From assembly GCA_050175155.1 (NCBI GenBank), contig JBFXJF010000005.1, positions 71,929-135,928 on the forward strand: 64,000 bases of DNA. The letters are read 5' to 3'. A model generated the notes under the pieces. The model ran no database searches and was not told where the DNA came from. It worked only from the letters and a program-made list of their open reading frames with translations. Each line of letters opens with the position of its first letter. The first letter of the stretch is position 1. This document shows positions 35,369-43,129 of this stretch, in pieces. This stretch comes from JBFXJF01 sp050175155. Its GTDB lineage: Bacteria; Bacillota; Bacilli; Tepidibacillales; Tepidibacillaceae. The position numbers were made by a program, and so were the translations under genes.

Positions 35369-35399
35369 ATTGTACCACAGAAATTTAAGGATTTGTTAA
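35369..35399 (-). promoter_or_regulatory. Probable promoter of the polysaccharide operon
   Basis: On the minus strand TTAACA (35399-35394) precedes an extended -10, TGGTACAAT (the hexamer TACAAT lies at 35374-35369), with 19-base spacing. The extended TG may compensate for the long spacer. Confidence 0.5.
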
Positions 35400-35436
35400 T
35401 ATTTCCTAAAATAAATATATTATGACAAGTACCGAC

Positions 35437-35474
35437 AAAAAAAAACAATTATTTTGACATTTCCAAAATAATTG
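35437..35474 (-). terminator. Strong terminator upstream of the polysaccharide promoter
   Basis: Minus-strand arms CAATTATTTTG and CAAAATAATTG are perfect around a seven-base loop, followed by nine T residues. It can only end minus-strand transcripts entering from the Spo0E-like gene and so insulates the polysaccharide operon. Confidence 0.8.
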
Positions 35475-35554
35475 CCTCTACTGTATAGTTTCTCTACCCT
35501 GTATCATACTAAAAATTATACTTCTATTATTGTAAAAAAAGGAGAAGTAGATTA

Positions 35555-35812
35555 CTGACTTATCTTTGTCCCGTGTGTAACGGTCTGTCAATAATTAATA
35601 CAGTATGTCAATATTGCCAACATCAGTTAGTTGATTGCGGCGGAATTGATGAATTTTATGGACCCTATTCCCCATATAGGGATATAGACTATATGAAAAT
35701 GACAAACGGTTTTCTGGACTTACAAAATCACTATTGTATACATCTAGTAAGCTGCCCAATCTGTAACAAAGAATATATTGTAAAAGTTGAGAAGCAATAT
35801 CAAAATTTATGA
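35555..35812 (+). CDS. Small double zinc-ribbon protein
   Basis: With a CTG start at 35555 (GGAG ten bases upstream) the 85-residue product has three cysteine pairs: CPVC near residue 5, CQYC near 18 and CPIC near the C-terminus. The middle block YGPYSPYRDIDYMK resembles uncharacterised clostridial proteins. A GTG at 35573 would lose most of the first CPVC, so the CTG is preferred although it is a rare start. It probably binds zinc; no function is known. It ends in convergent overlap with the Spo0E-like gene. Confidence 0.6.
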   Translation: MTYLCPVCNGLSIINTVCQYCQHQLVDCGGIDEFYGPYSPYRDIDYMKMTNGFLDLQNHYCIHLVSCPICNKEYIVKVEKQYQNL

Positions 35813-36022
35813 GACTTGTAAGATATAATTTTCTCTTAAAAAATCATCTATCTTCTTCTTTTGAACATAGGTAGATTGAACTATTATTAATTTAGTATGA
35901 AGGCGATCTATTCTTTGGCTTATCTTCAAAACTTTTTGATGATTCAAGCCTAGACGCTCTGCTTCATGTTCCATCATCTTTCTTAATCTTTCTATTTCTA
36001 CTTTTAATCTTTCTTCTTCCAT
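35807..36022 (-). CDS. Spo0E-like aspartyl-phosphate phosphatase
   Basis: A 71-residue two-helix protein. The first helix is EERLKVEIERLRKMMEHEAERLG and the second carries HQKVLKISQRIDRLHTKL, which corresponds to the S-Q-E-L-D signature of Spo0E phosphatases, with Arg-Ile in place of Glu-Leu. Family members dephosphorylate Spo0A~P and delay sporulation. The aspartate is kept, so activity is plausible. The ribosome-binding site GGAGGATG precedes the ATG. It overlaps the zinc-ribbon gene tail to tail by six bases. Confidence 0.7.
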   Translation of the reverse strand: MEEERLKVEIERLRKMMEHEAERLGLNHQKVLKISQRIDRLHTKLIIVQSTYVQKKKIDDFLRENYILQVS

Positions 36023-36199
36023 TTCATCCTCCCATTTTGTTTATTCTTTAAATCTTATATCTAAAGAATATATCATAATTTCCCCTAAGTCAAACATACG
36101 TTCGTGTTTTTTAAGCTAATTGCTTGCGCATTTTAATGAGAAGCCTTATAATTGTAAACATCGAAAAATATATAAAACTAACTAATGGAAGTGATATTC

Positions 36200-37294
36200 T
36201 TGTTCGATTCCTCTCTATCTGATATAAGAGAAAAGATTAATAATGATGAGCGTCTTTCTTTTGAAGATGGTATACATTTGTTAAAATGCCAAGACTTATT
36301 ATCTATTGGCCAATTAGCTGATATAGTCCGTCAGAAAAAAAACGGTGATAATGTATCATTTATAATTAATACTCATCTTAACTACACAAATGTTTGTTAT
36401 CTAGGATGCAAATTATGTTCATTTGGTTTAAATGAAAACGATTCAAATGCTTATACTATGTCTCTTGAAGAAATTGAGAAAAAAGTTACCGATTTATCTA
36501 AAAAAGGATTCAAAGAGATACATATCGTTGGCGGTGTAAACCCAAAACTTCCTTTTGAGTACTATGAGGAAATGATTAAGGTCGTCAAAAGATTAAATCC
36601 AGACATCCATATCCAAGGATTTACTGCTGTAGAATTAGACTACATAGCCAAAATTGCTGGATTAACTATTAAAGAAACTGTTATAAGGCTTAAGAATGCT
36701 GGTATAGGTTCAATCCTCGGTGGAGGGGCTGAGATATTCGACTCTGAAATTCGCAAGATAATTTCTGGACATAAAACAGATTCTGATAGATGGTTTGAAA
36801 TTCATGAGATAACCCATAATCTTGGAATGAAATCAAATGCTTCTATAATATACGGACATATCGAACAGCCTGAGCATGTTATTGATCATCTAATCCGTTT
36901 AAGAGAACTTCAAGACAAAACTAATGGCTTTAATGCCTTCTTTGGTTTTGCTTTTCACCCAGATAATACTAAACTTGCAAATGAGTATAATCTTAAAGGT
37001 GAAACTAGCGGTATTTATGATTTAAAAATGTTAGCTGTAGCTAGATTAATGCTCGATAATTTTGCGCACATTAGAGCTTTTTGGATATCCATTGGTCAAA
37101 AGCTTGCCCAAGTATCCTTGTGTTTTGGTGTAGACGATCTTGACGGTACCGTCATGGAGGAGCAAATTTTTCACTCTGCAGGTTCAAATTCAGTACAAAT
37201 GATACCTAAAGAATCCTTCATAAAGATGATTAAAGATGCTAACCGAACGCCTGTTGAACGAGATACTTTATACAATACTATTAAAATATACTAA
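36200..37294 (+). CDS. MqnE/CofH-family radical SAM enzyme, first of a tandem pair
   Basis: About 364 residues with the radical SAM cluster motif CYLGCKLC (C-x3-C-x2-C) near residue 65 after the strand THLNYTNV. Family blocks are IHIVGGVNPKLPFEYY, LGGGAEIFDSEIRKI, NASIIYGHIEQPE and LDGTVMEEQIFHSAG. These fit aminofutalosine synthase (MqnE), which joins a radical from SAM to 3-(1-carboxyvinyloxy)benzoate in the futalosine menaquinone route. A TTG at 36200 with GGAAGTGAT upstream is preferred to an ATG at 36185 that lacks a site. The next gene is a paralogue 20 bases downstream. No mqnA, mqnB, mqnC or mqnD is in the window. Confidence 0.8.
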   Translation: MFDSSLSDIREKINNDERLSFEDGIHLLKCQDLLSIGQLADIVRQKKNGDNVSFIINTHLNYTNVCYLGCKLCSFGLNENDSNAYTMSLEEIEKKVTDLSKKGFKEIHIVGGVNPKLPFEYYEEMIKVVKRLNPDIHIQGFTAVELDYIAKIAGLTIKETVIRLKNAGIGSILGGGAEIFDSEIRKIISGHKTDSDRWFEIHEITHNLGMKSNASIIYGHIEQPEHVIDHLIRLRELQDKTNGFNAFFGFAFHPDNTKLANEYNLKGETSGIYDLKMLAVARLMLDNFAHIRAFWISIGQKLAQVSLCFGVDDLDGTVMEEQIFHSAGSNSVQMIPKESFIKMIKDANRTPVERDTLYNTIKIY

Positions 37295-37314
37295 CTATTA
37301 AAAAGGAGAAGCAG

Positions 37315-38412
37315 ATGAACTTATTTTCTTTCCAAGATAAAACATTAGAGCCTATTGCCGAAAAAATTATGAACAAGGAAAAATTAACTTTGGAAGATGG
37401 ATTAAACTTATATAAATCAAATGACCTATTAACAATAGGTCAACTCGCTAATTTTGTTAATTACAATAAAAACGGTGATAACGTCTATTTTATTCAGAAC
37501 TTATATATTAACCCAACTAATATCTGTGAAGCTAGATGTAAATTTTGTGGTTACAGAAGGGATCCTGGTGAAGAAGGCGCTTATACAATGAGTATGGATG
37601 AATTACTTGAGTATGTATCAATGAGATATAATGAAAATATTCGTGAATTCCATATAGTTGGTGGACATAATCACACAGTAGACTTTAGCTATTATGTAGA
37701 TACATTAAAAATACTTAGAAAACATTATCCTGATGTTACATTAAAGGCCTATTCTGGTGCTGAAATAGTTTTTTTTGCTAAGTTGTCTGGATTATCATTT
37801 AAAGAAGTTTTAAAGGTATTAATTGACGCTGGTTTAGATACTTTGCCAGGTGGCGGAGCTGAAATTTTAACTGACGGATATAGAAAGAAATTAAGTCCTG
37901 ATAAGGCCACAGCTAGTGAATGGCTAGAAGTACATGAGATTGCACAATCCATGGGGATGAAAACTCATTCGACTATGCTTTATGGTTCTATTGAAACGTT
38001 AGAAGAAAGATTAATTCATATGCTTAAACTTCGTGAGTTGCAAGATAAATATCAAGGCTTTCTTGTATTTATACCACTTGCTGTACAACCAAAAAAGGCT
38101 TCATCATCATTAAAAATGAGAACTTCTGCTTATGATGATTTGAAAACTATTGCAATAAGTAGAATAATGCTTGATAATTTTGACCATATTAAAGCTTATT
38201 GGATTGACATTGGACCGCAGTTAACTCAGATAGCTCTTAGTTATGGTGCTTCGGACGTTCATGGTACTATTGTTGAGGAACGAATAAGTCATGCAGTTGG
38301 TGCAACTACACAAGCTGGATTAACAAGAGAAGAAATTATTTGGTTAATTAAAGGAGCGAATAAAGTTCCTATAGAGCGGGATACTTTTTACAATAAGGTA
38401 AAAACGTATTAA
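37315..38412 (+). CDS. MqnE/CofH-family radical SAM enzyme, second of a tandem pair
   Basis: A 365-residue paralogue of the preceding protein. The start has the same plan (LTLEDGLNLYKSNDLLTIGQLANF against LSFEDGIHLLKCQDLLSIGQLADI). The cluster motif is CEARCKFC, and the blocks are FHIVGGHNHTVDFSYY, LPGGGAEILTDGYRKK, HSTMLYGSIETLEE and VHGTIVEERISHAVGA. The HNHT and STMLYGS variants differ from the first copy, so the two probably act on different substrates or form a complex. The ribosome-binding site is AAAGGAGAAG. Membership of the MqnE/CofH superfamily is clear; the exact reaction is inference. Confidence 0.78.
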   Translation: MNLFSFQDKTLEPIAEKIMNKEKLTLEDGLNLYKSNDLLTIGQLANFVNYNKNGDNVYFIQNLYINPTNICEARCKFCGYRRDPGEEGAYTMSMDELLEYVSMRYNENIREFHIVGGHNHTVDFSYYVDTLKILRKHYPDVTLKAYSGAEIVFFAKLSGLSFKEVLKVLIDAGLDTLPGGGAEILTDGYRKKLSPDKATASEWLEVHEIAQSMGMKTHSTMLYGSIETLEERLIHMLKLRELQDKYQGFLVFIPLAVQPKKASSSLKMRTSAYDDLKTIAISRIMLDNFDHIKAYWIDIGPQLTQIALSYGASDVHGTIVEERISHAVGATTQAGLTREEIIWLIKGANKVPIERDTFYNKVKTY

Positions 38413-38502
38413 CGAATTCATGATATTCAAGAACTGGTCAATTTAAGTCTAGTATGATAAAATCCTTATAATATCCATAAAGTCTAGAAAGGGGTTGAAA
38501 TA

Positions 38503-38733
38503 ATGGCTCTATACGATGATGTGAAAGAAATTCTTGATAAATTACGTCCTTTTTTACAAAGTGATGGTGGTGATTGTGAATTAGTTTCTGTTGAGGATGG
38601 TGTAGTAAGTGTACGCCTTGTTGGTGCATGTGGTACCTGTCCTGGTGCAACAATGACTTTAAAACATGGTATCGAACGTTCTCTTAAGGAGGAGCTTCCG
38701 GGGCAAATAGTAGAAGTTCTTCAAGTCCGATAG
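38503..38733 (+). CDS. NifU C-terminal-like iron-sulfur scaffold (Nfu/YutI)
   Basis: A 76-residue Nfu domain: VKEILDKLRPFLQSDGGDCELV at the start, VRLVGACGTCPGATMTLKHGIE in the centre with the cluster-binding CGTC (C-x2-C), and a closing EVLQVR. It carries [4Fe-4S] clusters to target proteins. The ribosome-binding site AAAGGGG precedes the ATG. It follows two radical SAM genes that need such clusters, and is followed by a YutG gene, as yutI and yutG are close in B. subtilis. A palindromic repeat begins two bases after its stop. Confidence 0.92.
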   Translation: MALYDDVKEILDKLRPFLQSDGGDCELVSVEDGVVSVRLVGACGTCPGATMTLKHGIERSLKEELPGQIVEVLQVR

Positions 38734-38735
38734 TC

Positions 38736-38852
38736 GACTGTATAAAAATACCCTATTTCTTCGTTGCTACTGAAATCTTCGGTGCTCACTTACCTGAGTA
38801 AGCTCCGCTCCTCGATTTTAGTGCGCCTTGAACTAGGGTATTTTTCTACTTA
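38736..38852. repeat. Interspersed repeat, copy B (about 117 bp)
   Basis: It starts GACTGTATAAAAATACCC and ends with GGGTATTTTTCTACTTAA, so the right end is degenerate. Read on the minus strand it matches the copies at 59102-59324 over its length (TAGTTCAAGGC, ATCGAGGA-CGGAGCTTAC, TAAGTGAG-ACCG, CGAAGAAATAGG). The complementary AAAAATACCCTA and TAGGGTATTTTT flanks could also end transcription behind nfu. Confidence 0.8.
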
Positions 38853-38934
38853 AACTGGAAATAGTTGTTTTGGAATGAAGACGTGTTTTATGGTTAGAAT
38901 ATGGGTATTGAAACTATAGGGGGAACTGATTAAA

Positions 38935-39438
38935 GTGAAGGAATTCTTGCCCCACGAGGATCTCTATCTTAAGACTATAAAGCTTTTAAATGATAGAGGT
39001 GTTACAACTAATGATATCGCCAAACTTGTAAACCAATTACAGCACGAATACTTCCCGGATATTACTGAAGAAGAGTGTGAATTCCAGGTAAATAAAGTGT
39101 TGCAAAAAAGAGAGGTGCAAAACGCAGTAATTACAGGTATTGAGTTAGATATCTTAGCTGAAAAAAAATTGTTACGTTCACCATTATTAGAAATGTTAAT
39201 CCATGATGATAGCTTATACGGTATCGATGAGATCATCTCATTATCAATAGTTAATGTTTACGGAAGTATTGGCTTTACTAATTATGGATATATCGACAAG
39301 CTAAAACCTGGAATTATAGGTGAACTTAATAAGCACCATAACGGTCAGGTTAATACTTTCTTGGATGATGTTGTTGGAGCAATCGCTGCAGCATCATCTA
39401 GCAGAATTGCTCATAATTATGACCCTTATTCCCATTAG
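38935..39438 (+). CDS. YutG-like phosphatidylglycerophosphatase A family protein
   Basis: A 167-residue protein that follows B. subtilis YutG along its length: a helical N-terminus (LLNDRGVTTNDIAKLVNQLQ), then KREVQNAVITGIELDILAE, and the core YGIDEIISLSIVNVYGSIGFTNYGYIDKLKPG, ending FLDDVVGAIAAASSSRIAHN. The C-terminal half resembles the PgpA fold with its DD motif. Phosphatidylglycerophosphate dephosphorylation is suggested by family name, not proven here. The start is GTG at 38935 with AGGGGGA upstream. It overlaps the SufR-like gene tail to tail by four bases. Confidence 0.82.
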   Translation: MKEFLPHEDLYLKTIKLLNDRGVTTNDIAKLVNQLQHEYFPDITEEECEFQVNKVLQKREVQNAVITGIELDILAEKKLLRSPLLEMLIHDDSLYGIDEIISLSIVNVYGSIGFTNYGYIDKLKPGIIGELNKHHNGQVNTFLDDVVGAIAAASSSRIAHNYDPYSH

Positions 39439-40061
39439 AATTTCTTAACACGAAATACACAGTATTTATCTCCATTTGATAAGCATTGAGTACATTTTAC
39501 TTCTGTCTCTAATATGTTATTATAGAGTTCCTTTTCAATCTCACATACTTGATTAAACTCCATTGCTATTGCAGAAATAGGGCAGTTATATTTTTTAATA
39601 ATATATTCGTCTTCTGTTACTTCGAGTTCAGCCATATACCCTTTTTGATTTTGAATATTGATTAAAGCGTTAATTCTATCTTCCATATTTATAATAGCGA
39701 ACATTTTTTTTTGATATGTTTCAATAAATCTTTCTTTGCCTATATTAAATATTTCTGTTAATTTTTCTCTTCCGTCCATTTCAATAATTAAATTGAGAAT
39801 ATCCTGTGCAAAACTTTTATATGTTTTTGGGTAAAAATCGTCTGCCCTTTCAGTTAATGAATAATTGTTTGTTGGTCGACCCATTGTTTGTCTAATTAGT
39901 GATGACTCGATTAATTCATCCCGCTCTAGTGTATTAAGGTGACGTCTAACAGCCATCTCCGTAATACCAATATCTTTTGATATTTCACTAGCAGAAAGAA
40001 TCCCTTTTTTCTTTATCATAAGTAGTATTTCTTCTCTTGTTGTTAAACTTTCATTACCCAA
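39435..40061 (-). CDS. SufR-like HTH regulator with a C-terminal four-cysteine site
   Basis: A 208-residue protein. The winged helix at about 8-75 (SASEISKDIGITEMAVRRHLNTLERDELIESSL) is followed by the wing MGRPTNNYSLT, a helical linker and a C-terminal domain with cysteines in NCPISAIAMEF, NQVCEIEKEL, VKCTQC and YCVF. This cysteine set is as in SufR-type repressors that bind an iron-sulfur cluster. The nearby nfu and radical SAM genes make an Fe-S sensor plausible. It has its own promoter region divergent from the acetyltransferase gene. Confidence 0.8.
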   Translation of the reverse strand: MGNESLTTREEILLMIKKKGILSASEISKDIGITEMAVRRHLNTLERDELIESSLIRQTMGRPTNNYSLTERADDFYPKTYKSFAQDILNLIIEMDGREKLTEIFNIGKERFIETYQKKMFAIINMEDRINALINIQNQKGYMAELEVTEDEYIIKKYNCPISAIAMEFNQVCEIEKELYNNILETEVKCTQCLSNGDKYCVFRVKKF

Positions 40062-40174
40062 CTAATATCACTACCTTCCTCAATATATTTTAAACGAATT
40101 TTATAAATAAATATATATAGAAAGTTTTCTAAAGTGTATAATCATGTTTAAAAGAAACTATTTAGGAGACTTTT

Positions 40175-40612
40175 ATGAATAAAATAGAATTGGTTTATGA
40201 GCAAGGTTTTAATGAGGAAACAAAGGAATACTTTAGTAAGGAATGGCCATCTGCTAATAAAGAAGTTTTTGATTTTACAGACCAGAGCAAATGGAAAATG
40301 GAGGAACATCTAATCACAGCTCGGGAAGATACTAAAATTATTGGGGTAGTTCAATTCAGGATTATTGGTGGCGTTGGATATTTGAGTACACTACTAGTGA
40401 GAGAGGATTACCGTGGTAAAGGAATTGTTGGAAAAACTTTGCTATCCGAGTTTGAATCTCTTGCTCTTAATAAGAACTGCCATAAGCTAAGTCTAAAATC
40501 ATACAAAGACAGTCGTTCTACTAATTTTTTCATTAATCACGGATATGAAATAGAGGCTATATTAAAAAACGATATCCATGGGATTGATTGGGTAATGATG
40601 GGGAAATATTAG
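40175..40612 (+). CDS. GNAT-family N-acetyltransferase
   Basis: A 145-residue acetyltransferase fold. The acetyl-CoA loop is VREDYRGKGIVGKTLLSEFE near 85-104 (R-x-x-G-x-G-x-[AG]-like), with the preceding strand VGYLSTLLV and a final FFINHGYEIEAIL segment typical of the family. The substrate is unknown. The ribosome-binding site TAGGAG lies before the ATG. It ends in a four-base convergent overlap with the UPF0316 gene. Confidence 0.85.
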   Translation: MNKIELVYEQGFNEETKEYFSKEWPSANKEVFDFTDQSKWKMEEHLITAREDTKIIGVVQFRIIGGVGYLSTLLVREDYRGKGIVGKTLLSEFESLALNKNCHKLSLKSYKDSRSTNFFINHGYEIEAILKNDIHGIDWVMMGKY

Positions 40613-41127
40613 GTCCCTATTCTTTTTGCCCAAAATCCACCTTGAAAGAATATTGGTTCATGAGAAATAACAAATGCTCTACTATCAATCTCATTAATTG
40701 TTTGAACTAATATTTTCATATTTCTTCTCTTTGTTAATACATGTAAAACTAGGCGATCACCATCTCTTCCTTTTGCTGGCCAAGAGGTAACTCCGTACCC
40801 TCTTTCTCTTAATTTTACAGATATGTTAGACTCTACATTTTGAGTTATTACCTGAACTGTAACATGTCCTAATGCTAGTATTTCCTCAATCTTAGAACCT
40901 ACTAAAATACCTACCCCATAGCCTAAGCTATATGCTAATAAATATATCGGATTGCTTAAACGATCAAGTACTAGGCTTAACGCAATAATATTAATTGTTA
41001 CCTCTATTACACTTATTAGAGCTGCAAGATTTTTTCTTCCTTTTATCATAAAAATCATCCGTAATGTAAATAGTGAAACATAAGAAATTTGAATAACTAA
41101 AATAATTAATATAAATATAATATCCAT
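40609..41127 (-). CDS. UPF0316/DUF2179 family membrane protein (YebE-like)
   Basis: A 172-residue protein: three spans in the first 95 residues (ILIILVIQISYVSLFTLRMIFM at the start), the block SLGYGVGILVGSKIEEILALG, and a soluble DUF2179 domain (about 105-172) with VTSWPAKGRDGDRLVLHVLTKRR. The family is common in Firmicutes and without known function. It is downstream of yutD on the same strand, 63 bases behind its stop and beyond a terminator. Confidence 0.85.
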   Translation of the reverse strand: MDIIFILIILVIQISYVSLFTLRMIFMIKGRKNLAALISVIEVTINIIALSLVLDRLSNPIYLLAYSLGYGVGILVGSKIEEILALGHVTVQVITQNVESNISVKLRERGYGVTSWPAKGRDGDRLVLHVLTKRRNMKILVQTINEIDSRAFVISHEPIFFQGGFWAKRIGT

Positions 41128-41162
41128 TAGTATCTTTACTCCCTATTTTAAAATTTAGAAAA

Positions 41163-41184
41163 AAATAAAAGAGCTTGTGCTCTT
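41163..41184 (-). terminator. Terminator behind yutD
   Basis: Minus-strand AAGAGC and GCTCTT around an ACAA loop, followed by TTATTTTTTTC. Confidence 0.65.
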
Positions 41185-41190
41185 CATATA

Positions 41191-41466
41191 CTATTTATTT
41201 AACTTTTCAAGAACAAAATATGCGCATCCAAAATTACAATATTCTACCAGATATTCTTCTATCGTTTTTATTTTCATTTCCTCTGGTACGCTCTGCTTAT
41301 TATTATTATAGAAACCATTCAATCTTAACTGCTTGTAACCCCAGTCACCAACAATATAGTCATATTTATCTAAAATATCACTATATCTTCCTTCAAATGC
41401 TCCAGGGTCCCACCCATCTTTATTATTATCTATAAGTGAATAGGTATTTCCAAACATTTGTATCAT
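41191..41466 (-). CDS. yutD: YutD family protein (DUF1027)
   Basis: A 91-residue soluble protein matching B. subtilis YutD nearly end to end: GNTYSLIDNNKDGWDPGAFE, RYSDILDKYDYIVGDWGYKQ, LRLNGFY and the conserved C-terminus VEYCNFGCAYFVL with its C-x3-C pair. The function is unknown. It continues the scattered yut/yun gene set of this window. The ribosome-binding site AGGAGACG precedes the ATG. Confidence 0.9.
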   Translation of the reverse strand: MIQMFGNTYSLIDNNKDGWDPGAFEGRYSDILDKYDYIVGDWGYKQLRLNGFYNNNKQSVPEEMKIKTIEEYLVEYCNFGCAYFVLEKLNK

Positions 41467-41515
41467 AAGTAAAATCGTCTCCTAATTTAATACTTTTACT
41501 TAATATTGTAGCACA

Positions 41516-41542
41516 TAAAAAGATGTTTTGTTAACAAAACAT
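41516..41542 (-). terminator. Terminator of the metal ABC transporter operon
   Basis: The palindrome ATGTTTTG-TTAA-CAAAACAT (41523-41542), followed on the minus strand by CTTTTTATG. It begins at the permease stop codon. Confidence 0.6.
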
Positions 41543-42348
41543 TAATTAAACCTTACTTTTTTAAAAACAATTATAAATAGAAGCAAGAAAACACTTACTA
41601 ATACTATTGTACCACCTGATGCTAAATCGAAATAATAGGCTGCGAAAAATCCAACTACGGTTGCGATTTCTGCAAATAAAATCGACAAAAATATTGCTTG
41701 CTTAAAACTCTTAGAAATTTGAAGACTTGTCGCGACTGGTAATATCATCATCGAAGAAATAAGTAATATCCCAACTATTCGCATAGAAGTCGCAATAGTT
41801 AAAGCTATTAAAATCATAAATACTAAATTTAATTTCTTATATGGAATTCCACTAATTTTTGCTCCCTCTTCATCAAACGATATGTATAATAATTCTTTAT
41901 AAAGAAGAGAAACTGTAATTATAATTACTATACCCATTACTACTATAGTTAGTAAATCAGTCATGGTTACCGCAATTATACTACCAAATAAATAGGTTGA
42001 TATATTGATTGTAAAGCCACCAGAAAAGCTGATTAATACTACGGCAAGTCCCATACCAGCTGACATCATAATAGGCATAGAAAGCTCTTCATAATGTTTA
42101 TATTCTTCACGCAGTTTATTAATTGCTAATGCGGAAAATACAGCAAAAATCATCCCTCCAAAAATAGGATTAATTCCTACAATAATACCTATTGCTACAC
42201 CAGCCAACGCGGTATGAGATAACGTGTCCCCTATAAATGACAAACGTCTAAAGACAATGAATGTACCAATTAACGGGCTAACTATTCCTATAATCAGAGC
42301 AGCAATTAACGCTCTTTGCATAAAACTATATTGAAAAATTTCTAACAT
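41542..42348 (-). CDS. znuB: Metal ABC transporter permease (ZnuB/AdcB type)
   Basis: A 268-residue ABC-3 family permease with about eight to nine spans. Conserved blocks are GIVSPLIGTFIVFRRLSFIGDTLSHTALAG near residues 20-47 and the coupling region SGIPYKKLNLVF. It should carry Zn2+ (or Mn2+) with the ATPase three bases upstream and the binding protein before it. The operon order is binding protein, ATPase, permease. Confidence 0.9.
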   Translation of the reverse strand: MLEIFQYSFMQRALIAALIIGIVSPLIGTFIVFRRLSFIGDTLSHTALAGVAIGIIVGINPIFGGMIFAVFSALAINKLREEYKHYEELSMPIMMSAGMGLAVVLISFSGGFTINISTYLFGSIIAVTMTDLLTIVVMGIVIIITVSLLYKELLYISFDEEGAKISGIPYKKLNLVFMILIALTIATSMRIVGILLISSMMILPVATSLQISKSFKQAIFLSILFAEIATVVGFFAAYYFDLASGGTIVLVSVFLLLFIIVFKKVRFN

Positions 42349-42351
42349 AGA

Positions 42352-43119
42352 TTATTCCCCCGTATGATGGTTATGGGATACAATTTTCATATCCTCCCCA
42401 TACATATTCTGTAATATATTACAAGAATCAGTGTTATAGAATTCCGGTTCTCCATGGTAAAGCAATTTCCTATTTAGACAAGCAATATTTGATACTTTGT
42501 TCGTCACAACACCAATATCATGCGAAACTAGAATAATCGTAATATTTTTTTCTTTATTTAATTTTTCTAATAATAAATAAAATTGGTTCGTAGACTCAGT
42601 ATCAACACCTACTGTAGGTTCATCCAAAATCAGAAGTTTTGGTTGACTGACCAAAGCTCTTGCAACAAAAGCTCTTTGCTGCTGACCACCAGATAACTTG
42701 CCAATACTCCTCTTCGTATAATCCTCTAAACCAACCGTCTCTATTGTTTTATAAACTTGTTCTATATCAGAGCTATTTAGACGTCTAAATAGTCCTTTTT
42801 TACCATATAAGCCCATGGCAACTACCTCATAGACCGTTGCAGGAAACCCAGAATTAAAGCTATTAGCTTTTTGTGATACATATCCTACATTACTCCAAAC
42901 AGCAAATTTATTTAACGGTTTATCAAAAAGGAAAATTTCACCTTGCTGAATTGGCAATAACCCTAAAATAGCCTTTAGTAAAGTAGTTTTACCGGAACCA
43001 TTTGGTCCAATTAATCCTAAAAAATCATTTGATTTAATAGTCAAATTTATATCATCTAAAATTACTTGGTTAGAGTATTTAAAAGTTAAGTTTTTAATTA
43101 CAACAACATTGTTAGACAA
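42352..43119 (-). CDS. znuC: Metal ABC transporter ATPase (ZnuC/AdcC type)
   Basis: A 255-residue ATPase: Walker A GPNGSGKTT near 38, the Q-loop VSQK, signature LSGGQQQR, Walker B LLILDEPTVGVD and the switch His in VSHDIG. The C-terminus ends HNHHTGE, a small His cluster that could bind metal. It starts ten bases after the binding-protein stop. Confidence 0.92.
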   Translation of the reverse strand: MSNNVVVIKNLTFKYSNQVILDDINLTIKSNDFLGLIGPNGSGKTTLLKAILGLLPIQQGEIFLFDKPLNKFAVWSNVGYVSQKANSFNSGFPATVYEVVAMGLYGKKGLFRRLNSSDIEQVYKTIETVGLEDYTKRSIGKLSGGQQQRAFVARALVSQPKLLILDEPTVGVDTESTNQFYLLLEKLNKEKNITIILVSHDIGVVTNKVSNIACLNRKLLYHGEPEFYNTDSCNILQNMYGEDMKIVSHNHHTGE

Positions 43120-43129
43120 GATACCACCA

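Noticed and set aside
36180..36220. tRNA TpsiC-like string TTCGATTCC
   Set aside because: No acceptor stem or cloverleaf can be built around it, and it lies inside the start of a radical SAM gene.
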